A stretch of DNA of 54,990 nt. It comes from Cylindrodendrum hubeiense. Its lineage: Eukaryota > Ascomycota > Sordariomycetes > Hypocreales > Nectriaceae. This document shows, one piece after another, positions 10,901-24,730 of the stretch. The notes below the pieces were generated by a model. The model had not been told where the DNA came from and did no database searches. It saw only the letters and a list, made by a program, of their open reading frames with translations. Position numbers and translations under genes: made by a program. The stretch spans positions 1 to 54,990 of the forward strand of contig JAANBB010000274.1 in NCBI GenBank assembly GCA_014621425.1. The letters are read 5' to 3'. Numbering within the stretch: position 1 is the first letter of the stretch; every line of letters begins with the position of its first letter.

Positions 10901-12328
10901 TTAGATCTGGCAGAATCGCTTGTAAGCGTTTGAGGTGCTTGGGTTGGCTAGAGTCACCTTCTAGATCAGATTTCGAGCTGACACTAGAAGGCCTCTCTTG
11001 AGGACCAAGGCATACAGTCGGTATCTGAAACTCCAAGCCGGCCCATCCCAGAAGAAGGAGGTTTATCAGGATAAGCTCCAACGCCTTGCCGTGCCATACG
11101 TGGTCATTGAGTGATCGCGCAACGGTGGCGCCCTCCACAAGCTCCTTGAGGGAATCGCTCCATCGTCCAGCTTGCAGATACATAGATCCCACGACAATGG
11201 ATACCCGACCTTTGCCCTTCAGCCTCCAGCGCTCATTGGCACCGCCGGGCCCAAAACCCTGCACGGAGACTCGGTCGCGGCTCATCTCGCGTGATCCCTC
11301 CGCAGTGCCTGACCGGGAAGACACTGTATCTGGGGTCGATCGGTCACTCTCCGGGCTGTGGGGGGATATCAGGGTTCAGGGGCGGATTTGAGAGACCGCT
11401 TTTGACCGGCGTCGATGGTCGCCCTGGTGTCGAGCTGCTGGACTGTAATTGGGGCCGAGCGGATACGGGCATTGACATGCGGGCGTTATGCTTGTCCATG
11501 ATGCCACCGGCCGAGCTTGATCGAGCCTGAGGTAGCGAGAACTGCGAGTTCCTTCTTGTGATCGCATTGGAGCCTCCCTCTCCACCCCAAGATGCGCCGT
11601 TCGTGTGTCTTGTGCCCAAATATTGTCCTGGGGACTCGATCGTCGTCATGGCTTCGAAGGACTTGGCGAGGGCCGTCATTTCGGCCAGGAGCAGGGAGGA
11701 GACATCACACAAGACTGTCTTCATAGTCGTCCGCTTGCAGTCTTCGGCCGGGGGGATCACTACGAGTCCCTCGGGAATGGGAATCTCGGTGTCCTTGGGG
11801 GCCACGTAGTCAAACACCAAGACCTGGTGCGCCAGCGCCTTAGGGTAGTTATCGCGCAGGTCCTCGAGCTCCTGGTAGAGGGCCCGGATATTCTTCTCTA
11901 CCGTGGTCGGGCCGGTGCCATTCGCAGAGTTTCGCTTGCTGAACGTCGCCTGGTTCAGCTCAGTGCCGTCCGCTAGTGCAATGACGACGAGGGGTTCTCG
12001 GTATAAGTCGAAGGGGCTGAGGGTGAGGTGGGATGGCGGGGGTACGTGGGTTACGAGGTCGTAGATGATAGCGCCGTCCGGGTACGCCAGCGGCGAGAAC
12101 ATGTCTGCGCAGTGTCACGGTCAGCGTTGGTCCTCTAGGTCGTTGGCGGCGGCATCTCTTACTCCTGTTCGGCCGGCCATCGGCGGTGACATCCCGTAGT
12201 TGAACGACATGTTCCTGGTTTAGGCGCTCGACGAACGCAGCGAAGCGATCTGCTTTAATCTGGCCCAGTGGCAGAAGCAGCGCCTTCACCCTTGCGGGAG
12301 CAACGGCGAGCAGAGGATCCAAGCTCAT
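7992..12328 (-). CDS. TRS120: Trs120, TRAPP II complex subunit (TRAPPC9/HypA family), with an apparent frame break
   Basis: Exon 1 (12328-12163) encodes MSLDPLLAVAPARVKALLLP to ADGRPNR. A 58-nt intron (GTAAGA donor, GCAG acceptor) leads to exon 2 at 12104, which continues NMFSPLAYPDGAIIYDL, exactly the family pattern. The frame runs to a stop at 11344. The rest of the protein, starting SDRSTPDTVSSRSG and then RDRVSVQGFGPGG, is in another frame down to 7992. Removing one base from the six-G run at 11360-11365 (C6 on the coding strand) joins the parts into about 1425 residues, a normal fungal length. Trs120 belongs to TRAPP II, the exchange factor for Ypt31/Rab11-type GTPases at the late Golgi, and is needed for polarised growth (Aspergillus HypA). 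Sequencing error, true mutation or an atypical short intron could each explain the break. Confidence 0.92.
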
Positions 12329-13223
12329 CCTAGCATTTGGTGTTGCTCAACATGATCTGCGGTGTCGGTGTCGTTGAAGCTCGCTCAGGGAGTTTCCCTG
12401 GAGGATTCTACCTCGATGTCGTTGTTCGGACCTGGTATGATGGGTCACGATCGCATTCGTGTCAGGCAATCGCTTCGTAGAGGTGTCGTCGTTGAGCTCG
12501 TGACTTCGGTGATGTCTGGCCTTTCAATATTCAGACTCCGTACACCTGTCGCATCGGGCTAGGAGCTCAAGCGTCGAGGTACCCCAGCAGTAAGACCAGT
12601 GGACGGTGCCGTTGCATGGTGGAGTCGCCGCGCGCCGGAGCCAACTTTTTGCGAGCCGAGACCCCAAAGACGGTGAAGAGAGTGTGGGGAGAAATGCCAG
12701 CGCTGAGTGAAGCTGCTCTAGGGGGCTTGGGGGGCGCTCGGGTGCCATGAGGAGCTAGGATCAGGGGACAGCTAATTACCATAGCTCGCTAACGACGGCG
12801 CAAGCTCCACTGCCTCCAGAATGAATTCCTGCTGGCCTACCCTAGATATGGGCTTTCGATCCAGAATTGTTCAGCAGATGATGCCCTTTTCACCAGTATA
12901 CCATTAGATGCAAACGTAATTGCGATTTATCAGTGCACTGCTAGCTCTAGAATGAGCAAGGGCTCTTTATGGGTATCCAAAATCGAATGAAACAAACCTC
13001 TCGACAAATCCAGTTTGCCGTCGCTCCGCTCAACTTCCTAGCGAGGTATCTCAATTGAGAAAAGCCACTCAAAATAGATAAAACGCCAACTCAACCATGA
13101 TGTTCATCCAGCAATGCTTCTTGAAGCCACATCATCCCTTCTCTCTAATTCATACCGACCTTTCTCACTCACGAGAACCGTAGCATGCAACTCGTAGCAT
13201 CATCTGTACGGCGACCATACGTC
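12329..13223. other. Intergenic spacer upstream of TRS120
   Basis: This interval of about 895 bp separates the TRS120 start from the 3' end of the SDR gene, both on the minus strand. Short frames over 12524-12782 are low-complexity and show no family motifs. The AT-richer segment at 12850-13200 probably holds the 3' end of the SDR transcript. I see nothing else. Confidence 0.5.
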
Positions 13224-14471
13224 TTAACCCGTTGAAGAAGCTGGCCCCCTGGGACTCTCCTCTGGGGCCCGGCCATCGCGAGCCTCCACCTGCAACTCAC
13301 TTTCGAAGATATCGACCGACAGGCTGGCTTCTACAAAGTCCTCGAGCTCCTCTGTCACTGTCTTCAGCTTCTCCTTGACAGCAGTGGCACCTTCGTGTCC
13401 AACAATATGCCGCGCCGGGGGATTCTCATGGCCGCCAATCGCCGTGAGTGCATGTACTGTCTCCATTACTAGCTTGTCTGCCGCACCGGGGGGGAGCTTC
13501 GGGTATCGTTGGAATATCTCTCCTGGAACTACATCTGGTTCCAAGGCTGCGCTGCTGGGCGATAATGGTGTGGTGCCGATCGATTCAGGTGTTGTTGGGG
13601 GAGGAAGAGCAGTGTCAGGGTGAGTGTTGAGAACATTTGTGAGCATCTCCCGAACGCTGGGCACTGATTCAACACCCTGTTCGTAAACCATCATTTGAGG
13701 AGCAAATATGAGTCGGTTGGTGAGGGATTGAATCTCCTTATTAGGTTGTACGATGGTGACCTTGATATTGAAGGGAGCGATCTCGTAGGCAAGGGAGTCG
13801 CAGAAACCCTCCAGTGCCCAGGTAGCCGCGGTGTACATGGACATGCCAGGGGTGCCAATGTGACCGCCTGTGCTGCTGACGACAATGATGTGGCCGGTGT
13901 GCTGGGAGCGGAGTTGGGGCAGGGCGGCTTTGATGAAGTTGACCTGAGAGAAGAAGATGGTCTCGAACTGGTCACGGACCAGATTTTGAGTAAAAGGAGT
14001 CGTGGACAACTCCTCGACAGTCCCGATCACGGCTGCTCGCGTACGTCATCAAGTCAGCACTGGGTCCTACACGCTATATAGTTTGTCGAGTGGAGACGGC
14101 GATGCGGGACATGTCTACATACCCTCGGATTTGCAGCACAGCAAGATGTCGATGCGGCCAAAGACCTGAAGGGCCTCAGCGACGGCAGCGCCGCAGCTGC
14201 CCATGACGGTTCCATCGCAACGAATGCCGCGTATACGGTCTTTCCAACCCTCCCGGTCCTTGCGACTGCTCTTGCACTCGTTGATGAGGTCTCGAAACTC
14301 GGCGCTGCGGTCAGCGTGGTCGATTTCGTGGGGTGGCAGGCAGGCGACGACGTAGTCGCCATGGGCGAGCAGTTGGCGGATGAGGCGGACGGCGAGGGGC
14401 GAGAGCGCTGAAGTTAGAAGCCAGGTGCGCGGGGAGTTGTGGGTGGCTGAAGATGCAGCACTGTCAGCCAT
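13224..14471 (-). CDS. SDR-fold (Rossmann) protein with altered catalytic motif
   Basis: There are two exons, 14471-14123 and 14032-13224, with a 90-nt intron (GTATGT donor, CAG acceptor). They give 385 residues. The N-terminus has WLLTSALSPLAVRLIRQLL where classical SDRs carry TGxxxGIG, followed by a beta-alpha pattern ending in FGRIDILLCCKSEG. The second exon has IIVVSSTGGHIGTPG and MYTAATWALEGFCDSLAYE. The Ser and Tyr positions of the catalytic set are recognisable, but the Lys of YxxxK is Thr (YTAAT). The glycine motif is also degenerate, so activity on ordinary SDR substrates is doubtful. The last 100 or so residues are acidic and look disordered. Substrate and pathway are unknown, and it has no co-oriented pathway partner nearby. 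Confidence 0.85.
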
Positions 14472-15182
14472 TGTGAGGGCAGGACATGATTGGTTTGATT
14501 GACTGCGATCTGGGCCGAGTCTCTCTCCCTCTGCCGATGATTTCACGCAGGTGCAGATGGGCGGGCTTGAGGGATATGACTGAAATATGTGCGATGCTGA
14601 TATCTGGGATATCTGGGGGTTTTGGGCAGCAATGGGTGGCGGAGGATGAGGAAATGGTGATGGAGAAGACACCTTGAGAGGTGGAGGTTGCAAATTTGGG
14701 AGGAGGTGCAATAGAAATTACATCATTGGCAACCCACCCACCCAGAATTGGCATCTGGGGGTGGCCTGGGGAAGGGAAGGTCCCGATTTAGACGGTAATT
14801 GGGAAGGTAGGGCAGTGACAGTTGGCACTGGCAGGTCCGGGACGAAATCTGGTGGGGGAGGGGAAGGAGGGGTGACCTACGGAAAGAGGGGCCCGGAATT
14901 GCATGAGGGTGCCGCGGGGCACCAGCAGCAGCTGCTGCTTCTTGAGCGGCGCGACTCACCCGCTCCGGTGCTGACATTTGCGATCAACCCGAACTTCCAG
15001 CCAATATTGAATTGCGCTCCAATGGGTATAATGAACCCGAAAACCAACAAAAACCCCACTATACTTCAAGGCTCGATACCCGACTGGTCCGGTATGTAGG
15101 CGGTTCGGCAGATGGACAGGCACCTAGCTGCGTATGGAAGTTACTGCAGTACAGTGTGGTGTACGGTGTGCAAGGTTGCGTA

Positions 15183-15208
15183 TATAGGTAGGTAGGTAGG
15201 TTAGGTAC
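15183..15208. repeat. TAGG microsatellite
   Basis: Four to five TAGG units run head to tail (ATAGGTAGGTAGGTAGGTTAGG). The same GTAGGTA word recurs near 16623, 17008, 17986 and 18135, all within the gene-poor spacer. Confidence 0.85.
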
Positions 15209-15837
15209 TGTGGGTATAATCTGCGTGCCGGTCGCCCCCAAAGAAAGGAAAATTCCCCGAAATCTGCAATGTCCTGGACCGTTGACTGGTCGTATGGACG
15301 GCAGTTGACGGAAGATACGAGGTCGATGACGGCGGGATGGGAATGAAACCGGAGGCGGGCACCAAGCCGACCAGAAAGTTTGGTTCGACCAGTGAAGGAG
15401 TTAACGGGTAAACGGAATGCGTCGTAGCCCGTGGGACCGGGAATAGTTGTGGCGGGCGTCAGTACCGAGCAGGAGTCGAGGTTTGGACGGGTCCTTGGTT
15501 GGCTGGTTGTGAAGCCGTTATTCGGTGGCGGACGGTGGGTGGTGTGGTAGCGGATGGTGGTGGTGAGGTTTGCCACTCGGAAGGGGACGGGGAAGTGGAA
15601 GAAGGGGAATCAATGGTATATGAGAGTCCAGTGAGAGAAAGGCGAGATACAAGGAAAAGCGAAAGGATTGAGGGAACAAAACACAAGAGAAAAGAGGAAC
15701 ACTTGGCGGCTCGGGATTAATAAGGGCACTGGGGGCGGCCTTTTTAATCGTCGAGTAAAACGATGCCGCCTCCCTCCCTAGCACATGAGCTACAACAAGC
15801 CTTACCAACTACTTACCTATGCTAGAGGGAGGTCGCC

Positions 15838-15860
15838 GGGCAGGCAGGCAGGCAGGCAGG
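15838..15860. repeat. GGCA tetranucleotide microsatellite
   Basis: Five to six perfect GGCA units run in tandem inside the gene-poor spacer. Confidence 0.9.
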
Positions 15861-16107
15861 TACTGTAACAGTAGCTTAAGCTGGGCATGGGCATTGGGAA
15901 GGGTGCGTGCCTCCAGATCGCTCGCTCGCTCGGATAAGAGCGGAGAGGGCGGCATTCGAGGATGATGAATGGACGAACGGAGGCTTGGACATGGAAGGGA
16001 GGGATGGAGAGAGAAGAGAGGAAACAAGCAACAGACAGGGGAACGAGACAAGACCAGGCCACACACGGACGGGACCGAGTTCCCTCTTCCAGCCCTGGTT
16101 GTCGTTG

Positions 16108-16140
16108 TGTGCAATGTGCAATGTGCAATGTGCGAAGTGC
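16108..16140. repeat. TGTGCAA heptanucleotide tandem repeat
   Basis: Three TGTGCAA units in tandem are followed by a diverged unit (TGTGCGAAG). Confidence 0.85.
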
Positions 16141-17918
16141 GGGCTCCTGCCTGGTTACCGAGTAGTTGCAAGGGTCTCTCATCATCCTTGTCGTTCCACG
16201 CGGATGGGATCCATGGATAGCATAGGAAAGGCAAAAAAAGAGACACCTCGGGCACGGAGCAGGCGGCTATAGCTTCCTGCGGAGGAAAGCTCCGGCACCA
16301 CGGTCGGCATGCCATTGTGCGATTGTGGTGGGACCAGAGTTGCCGGCCACGTCCTTGACAGTGCCGGACTTTCATCTTTGTTGGGGGTCAACATGGGAAA
16401 AGACAGGATAACACTTTATGCGGTATAACTGTTGGAGCAGAGAAACCGCTTGACGGGACCGAAAAACGGGGCAAAGAGGGACGGATGGTGGGCCGAGTGC
16501 AGACGAGCAGGGTCAGGGTCGGGCTTGTGGGAGGGAGGGAGAGGGAAGGTGTTGGTTCTGATCAGTCCAGATCCAGACGGGTCCAGTGCCACATAGATTT
16601 AGTGTACATGGCATGGTACGTACAGTAGGTAGACTGTAAGGCGGGAGGATGTGGGAGGTGAGATGCGGATGACGATAGAAGAACACCATTGTGACCGAAT
16701 GCCCGGTAAGTTGGACAAGGGGAGGGGGCGGGAGCGTATGTACAATGGTGGTATTGTGCAAGTGATGGAATTGACAGTGTGACACGCGTGGCAGCTGGAA
16801 GGGGCAAGTCAGAGAGCCAGAAAGCCAAATAAGGAACATAATTCCGGAGGCTGCGACATTGGTGCATCGCAGCGTGGAAACGCGGGACAGCAGGCTGGCT
16901 ATTGTTCGGAATCGAGACCGGCGAACGCTCAGAAGACATTCGGTGGTAATCGACTGCCTGTCTCCCATGTGCGCTCATGCGTGCTTATGCGTGCGGCCAG
17001 GCCTGTAGGTACCTGGGGCACTCCCGTCAGTCACGGCCATGCGGTGCCATGCCATGCTTTATGCGGTGCCATGTGACGGATGAAACACCGTCACCACCCC
17101 ACCGCTTGCAGTTGCATCACAATGATGGCCTGGTTACCAATCTGTTAGTCCACAGCTTCTCGGGGCCTCGCGATTCTCGGTTCCCGCGCCTTTTCTCCGG
17201 CATACCAAGGCTGGCCTTGACCGGGAAGGGGGGGGGGGTCAAGTTGCTTGCCCGTGTGGCCGCCCTGCATTGCCTCGAGACGGGCACCTGCATAGAAGAA
17301 ACCGCCGAACGAGCCACGCGCCTGACGCTCGATCCGTTGAAACTTACGCATGGTCGTCTGTGTTGCGGGAGCGCAACCGTTGGGCAGCGGGTGGCAAGTC
17401 AGCTACGCAACTGCCAAGGCGTACAACGGTTCCGCCAAGCCACGGCCCACAGCAGGGCTGCAAGGGTCTGCTAGGGAGTCTAGGGAGTGCAAACCCCTCT
17501 TGATGGTGCAAATCAATCCACAGCCGGCCACCCACACATCCACTACTGCCGGCAGGGGGGCAGCATCACTGCTGTTTGTAGGCACCTTTTGGCTAAAGGA
17601 CGGCCCTGGACGGTTTACCAGTCTTCAGGGTCCGACTAGCGCGGCTGTGCGGGCGTGCGCGGGCGGGGCTCCAAGCACATAGTAGTTAATCCTCCGGTCG
17701 TCGACATCTCCGCGGGGTCCGCAGTCCCAGTGAGCAGCGTGTCCACAGGGCCCAACTCCGCTGGATTGAGCGTCCAAACGTGATTCGGCAGTCTGCCTGT
17801 TAGCGTCGGTGCCAGAGTGTTTAGCCCCGGACCCAGAGTCTTCAGCGGATGGCAGCGGATGGCAGCTAATGGCATTGACGGCCCAGGGGTGGGTGGCCTC
17901 GAGTGACACCCAAGCAGC

Positions 17919-17948
17919 CTTGGACGGCCTTGGACGGCCTCGGACGGC
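17919..17948. repeat. TTGGACGGCC 10-bp tandem repeat
   Basis: Three adjacent units occur: TTGGACGGCC, TTGGACGGCC and TCGGACGGCG. Confidence 0.85.
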
Positions 17949-18095
17949 GCCAACATTACCCCCACTGAGCCCTAGAGGTAGGTACACACTGTATTCTCGT
18001 CCCAACTAAGACCATTGCAGCTGTTGCAGACGACAGGTGCTTTAGTTCCAAGTGTTCCCTCCCCCACATCCCAGCAGCATACTACGTACTTACTA

Positions 18096-18124
18096 CGTAG
18101 TAGGTGGTAGGTGGTAGGTGTAGG
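18096..18124. repeat. GTAGGTG tandem repeat
   Basis: Three to four GTAGGTG units run in tandem just after a short palindromic CTACGTAG word. Confidence 0.8.
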
Positions 18125-18940
18125 CAAGGCGAGGTAGGTACTGAGCCGAGAGAACCCACTTCCAGCTTGAAAGTGGACTTCTGCAGCTTTTATCCCACAT
18201 TCCATAATTCCATAAGTATCTCTGAATTCCCATCCCGAGTTGCACTGTGGGTTCCGCGACACGGATGTAAGCAAAAGGCTATAAACCCGGCCCTCGTCTG
18301 TGCTCTTCTCTCATCTCTTGTCGTCTCTCTTCGCATGAAAACCCTCCCGATTCCCCACTGCCCACTCGCACCAACGTTGAAGTATTGAACCGTCCATTGT
18401 CCACTCACCCAATCCCATACGCCCACGATCCTCGCCGCGAGCACCTCCCGACACGCCAGCCAAAAGCATGGACTCTGGATTCGGCAATAACGGAACCAGC
18501 AGCCATCACATGGACCCCGCCGACTGTTTAGCGTCAGCTCTTTGGGCCATCTTCATTTCAACTTGGTTACACGGCAGCACTAACACCACTAACACGGACA
18601 CGACACACACCGAACTACGCGCACATACCGGCACATACCGGCACATACTCGGACATCCTTACACAGCTCGTTAGGGGGGGAACTTGGTCTACTTTGCTAG
18701 GTATGGCACTCATTAATTTATCTTAAACACAGGACCAACAAGGAACTTTCGGTTTTCCCAAAGAGAACCCCTGACCCTCTTTCTCGGCCTCGGTCTCTTT
18801 CTGTCTAGATATCCATACCCCATGCCGCGTTGGTTGTGGTTGTTTGTCTAATTGTCTGTCTGGCCGCGTGTCTGGCCGCTTGGCTGGCTGCATTGCATTG
18901 TACGAAACACTTGGGCCATCCTCGTAACCCCACAGACCGC

Positions 18941-21137
<2,197 letters not shown>

Positions 21138-22419
21138 GGTGAATTGGCTTTTGAGTTTAGAGTATCCGAATAGGCAAGTGGATCTGCGCTTAAGCTTATT
21201 CTCCAATCTTTCTGAGAGAGATCTCGGATGGCTCTGTGGAATAATGCCCCGTAGATGGAGATACTTGGGGAAAGATGTGGAACGGCTGCAATGCATTTCT
21301 TCCCTCCAAGGGCGGAGCTCACGAGATAATGAATTAGCTTGCTAACAATTCTCCTTACACGCGTCCTCCCGCGACCGGTATTTGCGAGACTGGGGTTACA
21401 ATACGAGACATGCCACGAGGTCCAAGCACAGGCGTAACTGGTGTTAGATAGAAATTCCCTTGTCCATGCTGAACTTAACGTCACGGACGGTTAGCTCGTG
21501 GAATCTTGAGCAAGTTATGGGCACATACGAACTAAAGAGAAAGGTTTCGTCAAGCTCCTGCGGACCATGGAGCGGAATTCTCATCATTGGTTTAGCTTGT
21601 GATAATGGGGGCGTTGGAATGTCGGCCCTGACGAGCCATCCATCATTGTTGGAAGGGGTGCTATGAGGCATCATCATATTGAAAAGTGATAGAAATATTC
21701 ACCCATGCAGAGGGATTGACCATTCACGAGCGACGGCACGGACGGATGAAACGAATAGACTTTGAGCCGTCGTTTGATGTAAACGGTTTCATTCTTGCGA
21801 TATCGGCGTACCCCGGCACTGCGAGGTACCCGGATGGCAAGATACTTCAAAGCATTGGATTCTCTTCCAAACCCCAAACTTGAGGGATACCGCATTCGGC
21901 CTGTGTGCCCTGGCGTTCTGCCTGAAGCCATCATATCAGTCGTTCAGGCTAGCTAGTATGTGGGGGATGCACTGTTGGTGCAGGGATGCGGATATTCTCC
22001 ACCAGAAAAGTTTCTCGGCTCGGCTGGGGCGTTCGATGGGGTGTCTTGTTTATCGTGGGTGGTGTCTCTAGATCGTCCGCGTCCTGCCGTGATACGTGGA
22101 TATTCATCCTTCCGGACAGGGGTGACGGCCCCACGAGGCGGTTACAACGCATCCCTTCAAGTATAAATATGTTTGAATAAAGCGAGATCATCATCCTGGC
22201 GGGAACATGACAATTGAGCCGAGACCGAGATCTCGCTGAGTCCACATTATACGAGAACCATCCCCGCAACACACAACGGGCGGGGAAGATGGGGAATGGA
22301 GTGAGGATAAAACGAGTTCATTCATAAAAAGCAGCAGTCTCTTAAGCCTGCCTATCCGACCAACTGCGGTGTGAAGTGTATGAAGCTCTGATCCGATATC
22401 CGGGGATCACAGTTGGAGA
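21138..22419. promoter_or_regulatory. Transporter upstream region / DUF2264 3' side
   Basis: This 1.28-kb interval lies between two minus-strand genes and holds no convincing gene. SYGGRG words, the CreA/Cre1 core, occur at 21390-21395 (CTGGGG) and on the minus strand at 21811-21816. One such word is expected every few hundred bases, so they carry little weight alone. Confidence 0.4.
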
Positions 22420-24730
22420 TCATTGGCTTGTTCCATCCATCTCTGTCTCCAGCCAGCTTGGCACTGCTGGAGGCTTTTCCCAACCATCCAAATAACTCTC
22501 CTTGGCCACGCCGGCTGCAGAGGGCTTGGCATAGATAGCGGAGATATACCAGACCGATTGTCCTGCTCCAATGGTGTGTTGGAGCGTCGGGATCGTGCTT
22601 CGACTCTCGATGAGATTCGAGTTCGGATCCGCATTCACCAGCATAGCCTCACGGCCATCCATGGGCTCCAGCGCCTTGATGCCGACTGCTCCCGCTGATA
22701 CTGCAAAAGCTCCGGATTTTCCAGCTGCCCAGCCCGCAGGAGACTTAACATCGTAGTTGCCGATGATTTTGGGATACGTTCCTTCATGAGTCTCTTCGCT
22801 GTACTGGCCCAGGTATCGCCCACTTGTCGAGCTAACATTTTTGACAGCGAAGGAGCCATCAGCGGTCATCACCTCTCGGCCGCTCTCAATTTGGTGAACT
22901 CGGAGGTGCCAGTTTGGTGTCTCCTCCTCTGGCGGGATAAGTGTGGTCCTGACCTTGACGTCCGGGAATGGTTTCCAAATAGAGACGAGAACTGGCTTGC
23001 CGCCACGATACTCCAGTCCAGAGTACTCTGAAAGCCGTCTTGTCTTCCAATACTCACCTCCATCATCTGAGAACCCAAGTTGGGAAGCTAGGGCGTATTG
23101 TTCAAGTGAGAAAAGCCCGGGAGGCACCGAATATCCGTACGCGCTACTATACGCAAATCCTCCATACTTTGCATGTGTTCCTTTCATGGGGTAGCTGCAC
23201 GCCTGTCCCGAAGACAAAAGCATACAATGTCCCCCGAGGTAACTGAGAGGGTTTAGAAGGTGCTTTTTACTCGAGAAATCATAGTACTCACCTCATTATA
23301 TGCCCAGGGTGCTTGAGGGATTTGACTCTTGGAATGACACTGCTAGCGAGTTCTTCCTTGGCCGTCCAGAAGGGGTGATCTTCTGGAACAGCTAAACACA
23401 TGAATGCCAAACAAGCCCAGTACTGTTACCTCATTAGATGCTGTTCTCTACCATGAATCAGATTGGACTTACTGGGCTCCCTGGACTGTTGTAGTTCTCC
23501 GCCATCTGTATCCAGTTAGTCAATGTTGTTGAGAATTGGAAGTGGTCGACACTTACATACATGTTTGGGTAAGAGTACCCAATTGACAATGTTCCGCTAG
23601 AAGTCCACATCTCGTTTTGGGTCTGCCACCAGCGGAGGTTGCGGAGTACCATGCCCTTGACCATCCCCCAAGTAAGGGGTTCAGGCAGTTCAACTCCAGC
23701 ATAAGCCAATACTCCCCAGAAAGAAACCATGGCGAAACGATATCCAACGCTGCGGCCAAACGGAATGGCCCTTCCCTCATCATCAAAGTAGTGAGCCAGA
23801 TCTAGGGCGACCAATTGCGCTCGCTTCTTAAATTCTTCTGCGCGCTCTGGGTCCTCTTTTCCTGCCACCTTAGCATAAAGAAGTTGCAGCAGGTGGATAG
23901 CGAAGCTGGACGAGTAGTAGTCCATTTCTAGGTCTCTTAGCGACTGCACTCAGCCCCGGTACTGGGAAACGTACGATGTATGCCCTCTGGTCCATCATTC
24001 GACCACCCGTCTCCACGGTAGAACGTGTCAAGGTGTTTAATGTCGCTATCCAGCCTCTCTTGCGAGAATTTGCCACCGTTCTTCTTCAACCCCAAGTTCG
24101 CAAACACGCGGAACCAAAGCCAGTTCGTATTTGGCATGCTGTGTCCGGTTAGCGAATTGACAAGTAGAGCCAGGGGGGTAATGCCGGACTTCTTCTCATT
24201 AATCGAGTTTCCAAGCCAAGTCTCGACATTTTCTCTCTCCTTTTCAGAAAAGCTGCTCCAAATATCCGGCACAACAGCAAAAGCGAAGCCTACAGAAGTG
24301 TCAGCTCTGTAAATCTATAGTTATATGCATAAGAAAAAGAGGCAAATTATTCACCCAATGGACACATCTCAACCATTCTCTGGTCATTGTCTTTAGGGTA
24401 GCCCCAGTACTCGGGATTCTCAGGATCCGTGCCCGACTTGATGCCTTGGATCCACCATTCTTTTCCATGATATTCACCACCGCCTGCAAGCAAAGCAGAA
24501 AGCCCCCAAAGCGGCCGGCAGATTCCCTCAACCTCAGAGGCAGCCTGGTCAAACCGCACGGCCGTCGCACCAGGGCATTTGACTCGTGCTTTCTGGGGGG
24601 AGAAGAAGGGCTCGAGAGGGTCCAGGAGCGTGCGGAGAAGCTCCTGGACAGAAGCTCGGTCAGTAATATCGACCTTGGCAAAGGGATGAATCCCATTGTA
24701 GCCTAAACATAATCCTTTGGTTGCGTCCAT
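22420..24730 (-). CDS. DUF2264 family protein (possible carbohydrate-active enzyme)
   Basis: Six exons join in frame: 24730-24355, 24289-23975, 23927-23557, 23505-23473, 23422-23292 and 23242-22420. They give 682 residues. Exon 1 carries the family opening: a helical [11 protein letters not shown] segment, then [20 protein letters not shown] and [14 protein letters not shown]. Exon 2 has [15 protein letters not shown] and [18 protein letters not shown]. Exon 3 continues [19 protein letters not shown]. The tail (exon 6) has [14 protein letters not shown] and a beta-rich C-terminal region. DUF2264 proteins are common in bacteria near polysaccharide-use genes and resemble helical-barrel glycosidases, but I know no firm activity. 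No signal peptide is visible, so it is probably intracellular. It follows the transporter in the same orientation, suggesting uptake and processing of one compound. Confidence 0.9.

Larger units (their letters stand above)
14472..18940. other. Long gene-poor spacer (about 4.5 kb)
   Basis: Frames of 60-190 codons overlap on both strands, as expected in GC-rich noncoding DNA. None shows a family motif, a convincing splice structure or balanced composition. Visible structure consists of short tandem repeats (listed separately), recurrent GTAGGTA words, and a possible core promoter near 18283-18340 (ATAAACC followed by a C/T-rich stretch on the plus strand). A long noncoding transcript, long leaders of flanking genes or decayed sequence are all possible. 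Confidence 0.5.

Noticed and set aside
18468..18674. 68-codon plus-strand frame with a promoter-like upstream stretch
   Set aside because: The composition (Thr/His repeats from an ACAC-type tract) has no protein-like pattern. It is kept only as a hint for a possible transcript.
21390..21816. CreA sites in the transporter promoter
   Set aside because: SYGGRG occurs about once per 256 bp on both strands together, so these isolated words are not evidence of control.
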